A stretch of DNA of 64,000 nucleotides. Origin: Gracilariopsis chorda (Eukaryota > Rhodophyta > Florideophyceae > Gracilariales > Gracilariaceae). The translations under genes were made by a program, and so were the position numbers. Below are positions 8,761 through 19,282 of this stretch, piece by piece (position 1 is the first letter of the stretch; every line of letters starts with the position of its first letter). A model generated the notes under the pieces. The model was not told the origin of the DNA. It saw only the letters and a list, made by a program, of their open reading frames with translations, and made no database searches. The stretch is taken from assembly GCA_003194525.1 (NCBI GenBank), contig NBIV01000252.1, forward strand, positions 1 through 64,000, written 5' to 3'.

Positions 8761-9225
8761 AAGTTAAAACTCATTTTCTGTGTTGGATCTATTAGAAGAA
8801 GCTAGTGCATTCTGTGGAATCTTCGAAAGTGATGACATCTCGTTCGTCACTTGGTTATCAGCGACCGTAAAACCCTCTTCGGAGTGCCGTTTTTGCTGGA
8901 AAGTGCTACTATCTGTGCGATTGTCTTCAAACCTTCGTTTATGTATCAAACACAGTCGATGTTCTAGTTCTTTCTTCCATACTTCCATTCTTTCGTCATT
9001 GTTATTTGATGAAGCACAAGATTGATTGAGAATCTTACGACTGATTTCAACCCCTATCGTGGATTCAAGCTCTATTACTTGTCATGGTGTTTGGAACCCA
9101 ATTCCATCCCCACCTCCCTGTAAAGGTTTCACGTACCCATGTCGTTCCATGTTTTGAAGATATTCGTTGAAAAAGGAGTGTTTGTGTCTGGTATATGTTG
9201 GAGATTTAGGCGAGTAGAAGTACTC
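8761..9225 (-). pseudogene. Decayed exon of an unrecognised gene
   Basis: On the minus strand a single frame reads through about 150 codons with protein-like composition. Landmarks are SPKSPTYTRHKHSFFNEYLQ, then MERHGYVKPLQGGGDGIG, and then IELESTIGVEISRKIL and MEVWKKELEHRL towards the end at a TAA (8761-8763). One TGA interrupts it after FQTP, probably where a tryptophan codon stood. No ATG opens the frame on the right, and a possible AG acceptor lies near 9230, so it may be a last exon. Function unknown. Confidence 0.4.
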
Positions 9226-9974
9226 TACCTATGTAATGCATTGTACGGTTCAAACTGGCAAAATAACGATTCTGAGCCATTATTTTGACATTTTGAACCT
9301 TTTGCGAACCATTAGTGAACCATTCAGTGTTTTAATTAATTTATCTACATGGCTCTTACTGAACGGATATATTGCTTACTAGGGGTAAATCATAGTCAAC
9401 GTAGTTCTTATTGAAGGTTTGCAAAGCATTTCTAGGGAATATTGTCCTGGCTGGTTGGCAGATTATAATCTATTCTTAAAATTTGCTTTTGACGGCAGTA
9501 GTTATTTGTTAAGTAACTTTTGGGCACTTTATAGGGTAACCTAAGGGGACAGTGGTGTTTACAATGTGTCACAGGGTTTTGGACTCACTTACAATGTGAC
9601 GTAAGGGTGACTTACACTTGCGAACCTAGGGAGGGGGTTCAATTTGGCTCGTAATCCATCATTCTGAGGCGGATCACGACTGACAATGCGAACTTGTTCT
9701 TGAATTCCGTCGCAAAACGTACTACTGCTCAAGCATTACCGGCCTTTAACGTAACACTTGAAAGATTGCAAGGTTACAAGGCTGACACAGTCGCAATATC
9801 TCCCGCAACTGACGCATGTCGGAATTGCACTAATCTTGCTATGCACATGTTACTGTAATTGCTTTTGGACCGCATGGACAATTCAGAGAGGATTCGCCTA
9901 AAGGAACCACTTATTGGAATGCTACTCTATCATTGATTCTCGGAAGTGAAAAGCTCTGTGTGTTCTTTACTTAC
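9226..9974. other. Non-coding stretch between decayed exon and retrotransposon
   Basis: AT-rich with no open frame of note. Short dispersed repeats of GAACCATT-like and CTTACAATGTG-like words occur near 9290-9340 and 9550-9600. The last five bases (CTTAC, 9970-9974) are the left target-site duplication of the LTR retrotransposon. Confidence 0.5.
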
Positions 9975-11039
9975 TGTTGGCGCCATCACGAGACAGTGAC
10001 GCAGGGGGCCAAAATAAATGACAAGTTAGCCTAAAAAAGGTATTCCTCGTAGCTCGAAGCCCCAAAAAGATGAAACAACACGATCAAAAGATCAAATGAA
10101 CAACCAATGCAGGGACCAAAAGGACTCAACCTGTAACGATAACAACAAATACAAAAGAGAGCACAAGGCTCAATCCAAATACAAACTTCTTGATACTTCT
10201 TGAAACGGCGCACAACCCAAGAATTATTTCAAGGGTCACTAGGAGTCAGACTCCCGGCTTCCGGTAAGACACTCCGGATGTGAAATGGTTTCTGCAGCCT
10301 ACCCACTTCTGCACCAACCAGAAGCAGGTGCGTACAATCCTTACAGGGCTTCCAAAGGAGAGCTACTAACAGCGGGATATGCTTTCAATCTATACCCAAT
10401 CTGGCCCTTTGCAGGAGAGGTTTCACGGCACGTCACCTGCGGACAGCTTCCCGTCAAGCACCTCCGTCCGGAAACCACCAGGTCTTGCGACCGTCACCTT
10501 TATCCGAGCAAAGCTCGGGTGGGGGCTCACACACGACAGAAACGCCTTTGATACACACTACCCGTAGCCCGTCCACGCCAAGGGCGCTTCAACCGGTCTC
10601 AGCGACGGTAATGCCCCACCCAAAGTATGCACAAAGCGGCAAGCTCCTCATTAAGTGCGGTTGAGAGTTGATGGTTGATAGTAATAGTTGACACAGTTGT
10701 GGGGGTGAGGACTTGAGATGTGGTTCTCCTTGAGATGAGTCCAGACCGAAGTTCGGGACTCAACTCGGCCTTTTATAGAGTCAAAAAGCATGCAAAACAA
10801 CACAGAAACGCATTACTACTTTCTACTTACTCATGTGTGCGTCTAGGTTACTCCATTGGCTTCCAGAAGCCTCTGGAGCTGCACACTAACCAATAGAAAT
10901 TTAGCAACTGGCGACTGCATCACCGAAATACAGTGGTAATGCTGGGCCAGCGAAGCTTACAATGCTCCAGACACTGCTGGAGCACTCTACACGTGTGTTC
11001 TAGCAGTGCTGGAATATTCTACCAATTTCACGACCGACA
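9975..11039 (-). repeat. 3' LTR of the gypsy element
   Basis: On the minus strand it starts TGTCGGTCG at 11039 and ends GGCGCCAACA at 9975, giving the expected TG...CA ends. A TATAAAAGG box is present (10771-10778 on the plus strand). It matches the 15657-16722 LTR along its whole length and the solo LTR at 24957-26018 more distantly. A short minus-strand open frame inside it (10031-10213) recurs in the other LTR and is not a gene. Confidence 0.93.
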
Positions 11040-11084
11040 CAATCCCAGCCCCAAAGGTTGCTTCGCCGCGGCAACTTTGAAAAT

Positions 11085-12150
11085 CTAAACTCCATTCGGA
11101 CGCGGAAAGAACATCTTCAAGCGACGAGCGTGTATGCCATGTCTGGTGTAGCGATTGTGTGGGGAAACCAATGTGTAGCGGGGGTGCATGGCTCTCACAA
11201 CACTACATGGGCCAAAGAACTTCAAAGAGAATGCAGGCCACTTAATTGTTGTATTCAAGGCCTTTCCCTTTGCATTCAAAACCAGATCGCCAACTTGAAA
11301 CTTCTGTATCTTCTTCTCGTCAACATTTTGCCTGCGTCTGAGCGCAGAACGCTCCGCCCTGGGGTTAGATGCTACTAAAGCTTCGACTGCTTTGAATGTG
11401 TCCGTAGAATTCGTCCTTCTGGTAACCATGCCCTCCTTCTCTCGGGCCATGCGCGGCTTCACGCCATAAAGTAGCTCGAAAGGCGAGATTCCACTGGCTA
11501 GGTGTCTGCGACGGTATCCATACAGTACAGAAGAAAGATCATCGTCCCAACTAGAACGGTTTGCAAGCACCATCTTTCCAAGAGACCGCTTAAGTGTAGC
11601 AACCATTCTTTCAGCTCTACCATTCGACATGGGAGCGTAAGCCAGGACTGTCTTCCACTTGATACCATTTTCTTTCATGAAAGCTGAAAGGGAGTTAGAA
11701 GTGAAGCAAGTCGCGTTGTCTGACACAATGATCCTAGGCAGCCCGAAGGGAGAAATGATCATCTTCTTCACAAAGTCAATAACCACTTGTGGCGTAGATG
11801 TTTTGGTGGGAATAGAAATAGACCAGCCAGTCAAGTGCTCCACACAAACCAGAAGAAACCTGTGCCCGGAGCTTCTTTTCGGGAATGGGCCTGCGAAGTC
11901 AATCGAGTATACATCAAAAAGAGAGGACATGGGAGTATGCATGTTGCTGTAGTACTTGGGCAGTGGGGCCATTCTCTGACATTCGTCGCAACTCTTGACA
12001 TATTCTCCAATTTCTTGGTAAATATTGGGCCACCAGAACCCCTCAGTGATCATCTTCCTCGTAGCCTTAACGTCCCAATGTCCGATCTCATCATGAAACG
12101 ACTTGATAATGATTTGTCTCAGTTTGATGTCGGGAACAACTCATAGGTGA
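11085..12150 (-). pseudogene. Integrase region of the gypsy element
   Basis: Integrase domain that would insert the cDNA. The N-terminal HHCC zinc-binding motif is split: two histidines (H..H around ESFHDEIGHWD, 12075-12110) and then CDECQRM. The catalytic core has D in VYSIDFAGP, D in IIVSDNATCF and E in NGRAERMV, the DDE triad. The open frame (322 codons from 12053) ends with the C-terminal region LVLNAKGKAL...KFFGPCSVVRAM. The histidine part and the RNase H part upstream are in another frame, so the polyprotein is broken. Confidence 0.9.
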
Positions 12151-12151
12151 T

Positions 12152-13402
12152 TCACCATTCTTCTGAAGAGCTTCCCTTCTCAGACAAGGAACCGCTTAGC
12201 GTTTCGTCGGATCGCCTGACGGATGTAGGCATCTTCCTCATCAGAAGGCAACCCAGAAAGGTAGCGAGCAATATTAGCATAGTACGGTTGCAGTCCAGAA
12301 AACTGTACGGCGTCAGAGGCCAGACAAACCAAATCCCATTCGTCTTCGTGCACTTCAACTTATTTTCCATGAACGACCCTAGAGAGATAATCGGCAGCAC
12401 CATTATCCTTGCCTGCACGGTACTCAATCTCGAAATCATATTCAGCCAGGAAATCGAGCCAGCGTGCCAAGCGTCCATGTATATCTCGCTTCTGGAATGC
12501 ATAACGCAGAGCCATGTGATCAGTGATAACCTTGAATGGAACGGACGAAAGAAGATACACCCTGAACGTCTTAAGAGCAAATATGACCGCCAAAGCTTCT
12601 CTTTCGCATGCAGAGTAATATTTCCTGCTGCAGTCATGGTACGGCTGGCAAATTGCAGCGGGTGAATGCTTCCATCCTCTTTCTTCTGAGATAACACTGG
12701 GCTACGGGAAACACTGGAAGCGTCGGTCTCCACAATGAAAGGCTCCTCGAAGTCTGGAAACGATAACAATGGGGGCTCTGTCAGCTTCTTCTTCAAACTT
12801 TGAAAGGCATCAAGCATCTCATCCGTCCATGTCAGAGTCCTGGTCCCAGATGTAGCACTGTGAAGAGCTGAAGATGTCTCTGCAAAGCCTCTGATGAATT
12901 GGCGATAGTACCCTGCCAATCCAAGAAATGACCTTAGCTCTGTTGTAGTTCTGGGGATTGGGGCGTCCTGTATCTTCTCAATCTTTGAATAGTCCACAGA
13001 TAACCCACTGGAATCAATGACATGTCCAAGAAGAGATATTCTCGGGAGTGCAAAGAAACACTTTGACAACTTAAGCTTAAGGCCGTGCTTACTAATGCGT
13101 TCCAGCACTACCTTCCGATGAACAGTATGCTCTTCCCAGCTCTTAGAGAACATAACAACGTCATCAATATAGACTTTCACGAACGGCAGATCTCTAAGAA
13201 CATGGTCCATCATCCGCTGAAAGGTAGAGGGAGCATTCATTAGACCAAAAGGCATGACTTTGAACATGAAAGTTCCATACCTGCAAACAAAATTGGTCAT
13301 CTCTTTGGATTCTTCAGACATTCTCACTTGCCAGTATCCAGAAAACAGATCGAGTGTAGTGAACACGCAACACCCGCTAATGTCGTCAAATATTTCCTCC
13401 AT
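12152..13402 (-). pseudogene. Reverse transcriptase - RNase H region of the gypsy element
   Basis: Reverse transcriptase with FTTLDLFSGYWQVRM, then FGLMNAPSTFQRMMD and the active site VYIDDVVMFS (YxDD). The thumb (LRSFLGLAGYYRQFIRGFA) and start of RNase H (FIVETDASS) follow. RNase H then continues in a different frame at 12360-12593 (FKVITDHMALRY, LDFLAEYDFEIEYRAGKDN, ADYLSR). The change of frame near 12600 and the TAG that separates this segment from the upstream part show the copy is defective. Confidence 0.9.
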
Positions 13403-13414
13403 TCGAGGCAGCGG

Positions 13415-14824
13415 CTAGCGATCTGCCTTCATGACCCTATTGAGTTCTCGGTAGTCCACACAGAACCTTGGAGATCCATCTTCCTTAGAGGCTATGACCA
13501 CTGGAAACGACCAGGCTGACGAAGAAGGGGTAATAATACCGGCTTCAAGTAGGAGATCTATTTCCTTTCGAATGAACTCATTGTGCTTCGGGGACATTCT
13601 TCTTGCCCGGAAATATATTGGCTTATCAACGGTGAGCTCGAAGGAATGTGAGACGGGGACATCGGCAGGGCGCAGATCTGTTAAGGACCACGCGATTACA
13701 TGAGCTTCTTTCAGGCATGAGCTCATCTCTTTTTGTTCTTTCTCTGGTACATGAGAGAGCTTTGAGAACAACAACTCATCATGCTGATCCTTAGTAGTGA
13801 TGTCCAACTCTGATATCATGTCATTACTTTCGTCTTGAGTCTTGCCTGTCAGAGCGACGACCAGTTCATCATCCTCCTCGGAATCGCTCTCATCACAAGC
13901 AGCGTCGGAGTCAGACGTAAAATCGTCGCTATCCGTGTCACCCTCATCCCCTTCTGATACTTCAACGCGAGCATAGTCAAACCCAAGTGTCACTTTCTTG
14001 CCAGCTATTTTCATATTAACTTGTTGATTACCAAGATCTAGGCAGGCCTGAAGCGTCTCAAGTGTGGGACACCCAACAATACTATCGAATGGAGGCCCTC
14101 CGATTACAAGGAAGTCCAATGGAATTGAAATGCCTCCGAACGAAATGGGCACATCATGAAATATACCCTTACATACAGCGCTTGTTCCATTAGCAACCGT
14201 GATCGTCTTTGAGGTAGGTTCGGGCTCCAACGATAGTTTCATGCACAGCTTAGTAGACATGAGGTTAGAGACAGCACCAGAATCAAGCAAAGCTTCGGTT
14301 TCAGTTCCATATATCCTTACAGGAACTGCTTTCAGAAGTCTAGGCTGTCTGCCAACTGGAGCAACAAGAGAGCGCCGGACATTGCTTTTTTGGCTAATGA
14401 ACTTTCGAATCTCTTTCTTAGCGTCATCGGAGTCTCCACGGATTAATTGCCCAAACGTGAGCCCAGATGAGGCATTAGCCAGCTCCGTTAGAACATTATA
14501 TTTGCTTGCATGATCCTGCATTCTCTCTTTCCTGGGCTTTTTCTGTTTTTGTTTCTTTTGCTTCTGCTCATGACCCTTTGCGCGGAGGATTCTCTCTTCA
14601 TAGCCAGGTGGCTTCAACAAGGAAGGGATAGGTGCTCTGCCATCTGAACGGCGCTGCGTTGGGAGCGCTTCACCATCGGCACTTTTCTTGGTCGTAGCGA
14701 CGACTTCGGCACTCTGAGGGTTCTCAGTCACGATGGAAACGGTATCAGACCTCTTCTGTGCGCTGGACGAAGAATCTTTCTGTTCCTCTCTGTTTTCCGA
14801 CACCTTTCGAGTCTCTTCGGGCAT
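13415..14824 (-). pseudogene. Protease and N-terminal reverse transcriptase of the gypsy element
   Basis: Open 469-codon frame. The retropepsin-type protease motif is ALLDSGAVSNLMS near residue 180, with its second half in FLVIGGPPFDSIVGCPTL. An acidic linker (SDDFTSDSDAACDESDSEEDDE) follows in broken runs. The start of reverse transcriptase then appears (FCVDYRELNRVMKADR). It stops at a TAG where gypsy elements normally have an aromatic residue before PLPR, and the same frame continues at once into the reverse transcriptase segment. Just upstream of its ATG a second zinc knuckle (CARCGKLGHSDIAC) is readable. Confidence 0.88.
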
Positions 14825-14889
14825 GATACGTCTCCAACAAGCAATGTCGGAGTGCCCAAGCTTTCCACACCTAGCACATCTGGTATCAC

Positions 14890-15671
14890 GGTGTGGGTTG
14901 GCATCACATTAAGACGCGTAGTGACCGGGCTCCCTACAGTAGGCGCATGTTTGTTTTCTCGTAATCTCTGCGCTCCGCCTGTGACTTCTTAACCATGAGA
15001 GTAAGCTCTGCGAAGTGTTCGGATAATTTATCAACCTTGGACTCCAAACCCTGGTAAGAAGAATTATCCAATGGTCTGTGGTTTTGGACAATACGCTTCG
15101 GTGGGCCCATGAATGAAACATGCGAACCCATCCCTTTCTTGGCAGCATCGAAGGCTTTCACTTGAATCTTCAACTCTTCATAATCTTCTGCACCACGAAA
15201 GACGATAAACTGAGCTAAATCAGCGTATTCCATCACCGCTTTTCTTAACAGGCCGAAATTTGCCTTACAATTGAATCCAGCTTTCTGGAAGAGGATGTCC
15301 ATATGACTCAAGGAACCAACCAAATCTCCATAATCCAGTTTAGCCGATATTGCCAGGCGAATATCTTCTTCAGGTTCTTCGACTTTTCCAAAGCGATTGA
15401 TAAAAGCTTGTTTCACGGATTGATAATCTTTTGCTTCTTCAGAGAGGGAACCATTAATGGCGTAAGGATCATAATAAAACTTGAAGTCTTTCTTCTCTAG
15501 AAAGCCAAGAAGCTCGAGCCCCATATCGTCTTCGGTCTTTCCTCTCATAGCAACATTTTCAAAGTAGAAGAAAAACATCACAACTTCTACAGACATTCCA
15601 TCGAAAGAAGTGAATGTAGGGCTAGAATCAGAAGAATTCCTTCCTCGAGAGTACCATGTGGGCGCCATCAC
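14890..15671 (-). pseudogene. Gag of the gypsy element
   Basis: Capsid/nucleocapsid protein. The frame 14934-15671 starts close to the 5' LTR and contains the helical capsid core (YDPYAINGSLSEEAKDYQSV, then AFINRFG). The CCHC knuckle CAYCREPGHYAS*C (about 14905-14955) is reached only after a frame change, and a TAA sits inside the knuckle. The capsid is recognisable from composition, position and the following knuckle rather than from a strong motif. Confidence 0.75.
15636..15656 (-). other. Primer-binding site of the gypsy element
   Basis: Immediately inside the 5' LTR the minus strand reads TGGTACTCTCGAGGAAGG. TGG directly abutting the LTR end complements a tRNA CCA 3' end, as expected for tRNA-primed reverse transcription. 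I cannot name the tRNA; it is not the common initiator-methionine sequence (TGGTATCAGAG). Confidence 0.6.
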
Positions 15672-16722
15672 GAGAGGGTGACGCAGGGGGCCAAAATAAA
15701 TGACAAATTAGCCTAAATAAAGGTATTCCTCGTAGCTCGAAGCCCCAAAAAGATGAAACAACACGATCAAAAGATCAAATGAACAACCAATGCAGGGACC
15801 AAAAGGACTCAACCTGCAACGATAACAACAAGTACAAAGGAGAGCACAAGGCTCAATCCAAATACAAACTTCTTGATACTTCTTGAAACGGCGCACAACC
15901 CAAGAAATATTTCAAGGGTCACTAGGAGTCAGACTCCCGGCTTCCGGTAAGACACTCCGGATGTGAAGTGGTTTCTGCAGCCTACCCGCTTCTGCACCAA
16001 CCAGAGGCAGGTGCGTACAATCCTTACAGGGCTTCCAAAGGAGAGCTACTTACAGCAGGATATGCTTTCACTCTATACCCAATCTGGCCCTTTGCAGGAG
16101 AGGTTGCACGGCACGTTGCCTGCGGACTGCTTCCCGTCAAGCACCTCCGCCCGGAAACCACCAGGTCTTTCGACCGTCACCGTTATCCGAGCAAAGCTCC
16201 GGTGGGGGCTCACAGACGACCGAAACGCCTTTGGTACACACTACCTGTCTCCCGTCCACGCCAAGGGCGCTTCAACTGGTCTCAGCGACGGTAATGCCCC
16301 ACCCCAAGTATGCAAAAAGCGGCATGCGCCTCACTAAGTGCGGTTGAGAGTTGATGGTTGATAGCAATAGTTGACACAGTTGTGGGGGTGAGGACTTGAG
16401 ATGTGGTTCTCCTTGAGATGAGTCCAGACCGAAGTTCGGGACTCAACTCGGCCTTTTATAGAGTCAAAAAGCATGCAAAACAACACAGAAACGCATTACT
16501 ACTTTCTACTTACTCATGTGTGCGTCTAGGTTACTCCATTGGCTTCCAGAAGCCTCTGGAGCTGCACAATAACCAATAGTAATTTAGCAACTGGCGACTG
16601 CATCACCGAAATACAGTGGTAATGCTGGGCCAGCGAAGCTTACAATGCTCCAGACACTGCTGGAGCACTCTACACGTGTGTTCCAGCAGTGCTGGAATAT
16701 TCTACCAATTTGGCGACCGACA
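15657..16722 (-). repeat. 5' LTR of the gypsy element
   Basis: On the minus strand it starts TGTCGGTCG at 16722 and ends GGCGCCCACA at 15657. The TATAAAAGG box is on the plus strand at 16454-16461. It is nearly identical to the 3' LTR (9975-11039). The adjoining CTTAC (16723-16727) is the right target duplication. Confidence 0.93.
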
Positions 16723-16727
16723 CTTAC

Positions 16728-17285
16728 CAGTTTCGGAAGGCTGGGCACCACCTGAGACCGAGTACTTGCAGTCGGTGACCAACCGCCTGTTTTCTTTTAA
16801 TTACGTGCAAAACCATGCACAGTGTGCAAAAAAAGAGCATTCGAAAAAATAACTGTTATTTATGTATGGAGGAGCTAAGGCACTTTCCGTTTAACGGGAT
16901 GTCAGCTGATCTCGTCTCGCCACTTTTAGCTTGAGGAAGAAAACGGCTAACTGAGAAAAGAGTTCTCATTTTTCCGCTCTCAGCCAATGTTTTGCCGGTT
17001 CGTTCGAGTTCGAATGAGTCAGTCCATGGCTCTCACAAAGTTATATACCTCTTTTTTCCATCTCTTCCTGCGATGTTTGTGCAGGTATTGCGTTCTTCCG
17101 GCCAATCAACAACCCCACAGAGACTCTTCGCCCAATCTACCTTTCTGTTCCAAAGCTCCGAAATTGTTTCGACTCTTCCTGCCTAACATCCTTTTTGACC
17201 CATTCAACTGGGTGGAGCGCGCGTCGGGTGGCTATTCACTGCAAATATTGAAACCAAAAGGTCAAAAACCGTGCTCTTGTGGCAC
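16728..17285. other. Leader region before the PCIF1-like gene
   Basis: No gene with support. Open plus-strand stretches (16992-17376) overlap the following gene in other frames and have no motif. The interval presumably contains the promoter of the PCIF1-like gene and may include the end of the element that carries it, but I could not find a matching inverted terminal repeat near 24.8-24.95 kb. Confidence 0.35.
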
Positions 17286-18296
17286 ATGGATGCTCTTTTC
17301 CGTAGCTCCGTTTCGCTTTCTATTGTATGGCAACCCATTCGTGGACAGAGGGGTGAGTACAGCTACTACCGATTAGTCATACCTGTCTGTCATGAATCTC
17401 AGACACGAACGCACTTGCTGTCGTACGATTTGTGTAAGCGATTGTGGAATAGGTTTTACGAGAGCTCCAAGCAGTGCCGCCCTGATTCATACGCCATCTT
17501 GGAAAAAGAGGGCGTCTCGCTTCTCAACGGAATTGTACACTGTGTGAGGCCTGGAGAGGTTTGTGCTTCGCTTTTGACCGCGTTCGTGGATGCTGTCATT
17601 CGAAAACACGCAAGAAACGATATCGTTACCACCTGGATAACCGTTACGAGTCTGTACAACCTGTGGCTGTTTACATGCGATGTGAAAACGGAGCTGTTTG
17701 CTGATTGTTTTAATGAGAGTGGGATACTGCGGTCTTACTGCAGCAAGGATGATGGAGACAATGATTTTGGTGCACTTGGAACGTGGGAGGATAAGGAATG
17801 TACAGTTGAAAGTGCTGCGGGTAACCCTCCATTTGATAAGAACTTGATAACGTCCATATTGCATCGCTTTGAGGAATGTGTGCAGCGCTCTGAGCCTTAC
17901 TGTCGCGTCGTGTGGCTTCCTATGGGCAATCAGTACAACGACCTCACACATGTCAATACATTGACATCAGAGGGTGAAATTCTGGTTACCTCTCCGCCTG
18001 GTTCTTTCCCTTTCATGAACCAACAGGTACTGCTCTCTCGAGACCACCTCAAGCTTAAACCATTCCAGTATCAATCGATCGGTATATTTATTTGGTGTAA
18101 CCGTCAGTATCTCCTAGAGCACAGACCTCCAGCGGACATCGAAGATATCTACATGGTTTGGATTGAAAAGTTTCTCTACAATTATGAACATGGTACTCTT
18201 CATAGAGACGCATTTCTCAGGGCTTTCCCACCGGACCTACGAGATTCACAGCCACCTGTTGGGTTCTTCTTGCAGGCATTATTCGACAGTTGTTGA
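17286..18296 (+). CDS. PCIF1-like N6-adenine methyltransferase
   Basis: A methyltransferase of the PCIF1_WW family. Its animal member methylates N6 of the cap-adjacent 2'-O-methyladenosine in mRNA; related proteins in other eukaryotes occur in mobile elements. The diagnostic stretch is collinear with PCIF1. ELFADCFN is followed by YCSKDDGDNDFGALG, then ESAAGNPPFD with the NPPF catalytic motif (residues 180-183 from ATG 17286), then a helix and VVWLPMGNQYND. GTG at 17271 is in frame, but the first ATG is 17286. The WW domain of animal PCIF1 is absent. The ORF is intact (336 residues) and ends 40 bases from the convergent large gene, which suggests one element carries both. Substrate (RNA or DNA) cannot be told. 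Confidence 0.85.
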   Translation: MDALFRSSVSLSIVWQPIRGQRGEYSYYRLVIPVCHESQTRTHLLSYDLCKRLWNRFYESSKQCRPDSYAILEKEGVSLLNGIVHCVRPGEVCASLLTAFVDAVIRKHARNDIVTTWITVTSLYNLWLFTCDVKTELFADCFNESGILRSYCSKDDGDNDFGALGTWEDKECTVESAAGNPPFDKNLITSILHRFEECVQRSEPYCRVVWLPMGNQYNDLTHVNTLTSEGEILVTSPPGSFPFMNQQVLLSRDHLKLKPFQYQSIGIFIWCNRQYLLEHRPPADIEDIYMVWIEKFLYNYEHGTLHRDAFLRAFPPDLRDSQPPVGFFLQALFDSC

Positions 18297-18337
18297 TACT
18301 GTCCTCCATACAATTACAAAAAACCTCATGATGGTGA

Positions 18338-19282
18338 TTAGATACCATCAGCTTCCAGTTCGTCACTCATGACAGAATGCGTGCCTTCAGACAAGGAATC
18401 CGAACTTTCATTGCATTCACTCGTCTCAGAGTCCTCTCTAATTTCGTTGACATTGGTGGATACGTTGACCGTGCACTCGGTCTGGCCATCTGTAGTCAGT
18501 CTCACATCTCCTGAGCTCGTTTCTGTGGTCCCCTGTGTATCGCCTTCCCCTCCTTCAGTCTGCACCGATGTCGGCCTGTTCTTGCAAATTTCCTCGAGAC
18601 ACCCGCATCCTATGCATTTTACGGATGTCTTCACGCATGTGCACCTCCGCGTGACACAGTCCCCTTTGCAATTACATGAAGTTATAACGTTGGTAATCCT
18701 TTTTTGTATCTCCTTAACATCCTGCTCGCAATCCACAAGTACCGTTCCATCGGTTTCAAACCTGTTTGCCTTTGAACACCCTCTTACAACACGGTGACCA
18801 AGGTCTCGATCGCTAGACTTCCCCCAATACTTCTCTACAATGAAAAGCGCCCTGTTATAGTGTATCATAATGTGTTCACGATGTGGCACCAGCTCATTAC
18901 TCATGTTGCTCATGTCAGCCACAAAATTCCTGACATCGATACTCCACTCCGCACTCCCTACAGGATGGCTCGATACGAAGCAAGACCGTCTGAGGAAAGA
19001 AAGCTCCTGTGACTTCAAGACGCCTCGTTGCACTTCTTTCGATATAACTCCTTTCTGCTCTTGTTGGGTGCATACAATCTTCTTGCCATGTCGCACCAGG
19101 TACAGCATACAGAACAGCAAATCTGCAGCATCTAGGCTGCGTTCGCCTGCTGCGAGGAGAGAGCCTCCAGACTTGATGAACATAGAAAACGGCTTCCAGA
19201 ACATGTCATGACTCATTCCGTAAATGGAGGGAGAAAAGTCACACCCCGCCAAACAGTACAGAGTTGCCACACTTCCCCGCAA
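18338..19282 (-). pseudogene. C-terminal part of the large element protein: GCDF motif and CXC domain
   Basis: Open 314-codon frame, in a different frame from the preceding segment (19213-21456) and overlapping it by 70 bases. It starts with LYCLAGCDFSPSIYGMSHD, which continues the acidic SEDTD region of the upstream segment. Residues 203-234 form a cysteine cluster (CNCKGDC, RRCTC, CIGCGC, C) like tesmin/TSO1 CXC domains, which bind DNA. The tail is Ser/Thr/Glu-rich. The natural protein must have run through, so a frameshift near 19240 breaks it, or the copy uses an intron there. Confidence 0.65.

Larger units (their letters stand above)
9975..16722 (-). mobile_element. Full-length Ty3/gypsy LTR retrotransposon (degenerate)
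   Basis: A complete element read on the minus strand. Two LTRs of about 1066 bp flank gag, protease, reverse transcriptase, RNase H and integrase, in the gypsy order. CTTAC at 9970-9974 is repeated at 16723-16727 as a 5-bp target duplication. The internal region is inactivated: a frame change and stop in the gag zinc knuckle, a TAG early in reverse transcriptase (about 13416), frame changes in RNase H (about 12600) and near the start of integrase (about 12120). The two LTRs remain very similar, so insertion is not ancient. No envelope ORF and no chromodomain are seen after integrase. Confidence 0.95.

Noticed and set aside
10285-10567. Open frames in the LTRs (also 15963-16337 and 25315-25638)
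   Set aside because: They are shared LTR sequence read in chance frames and have no protein features.
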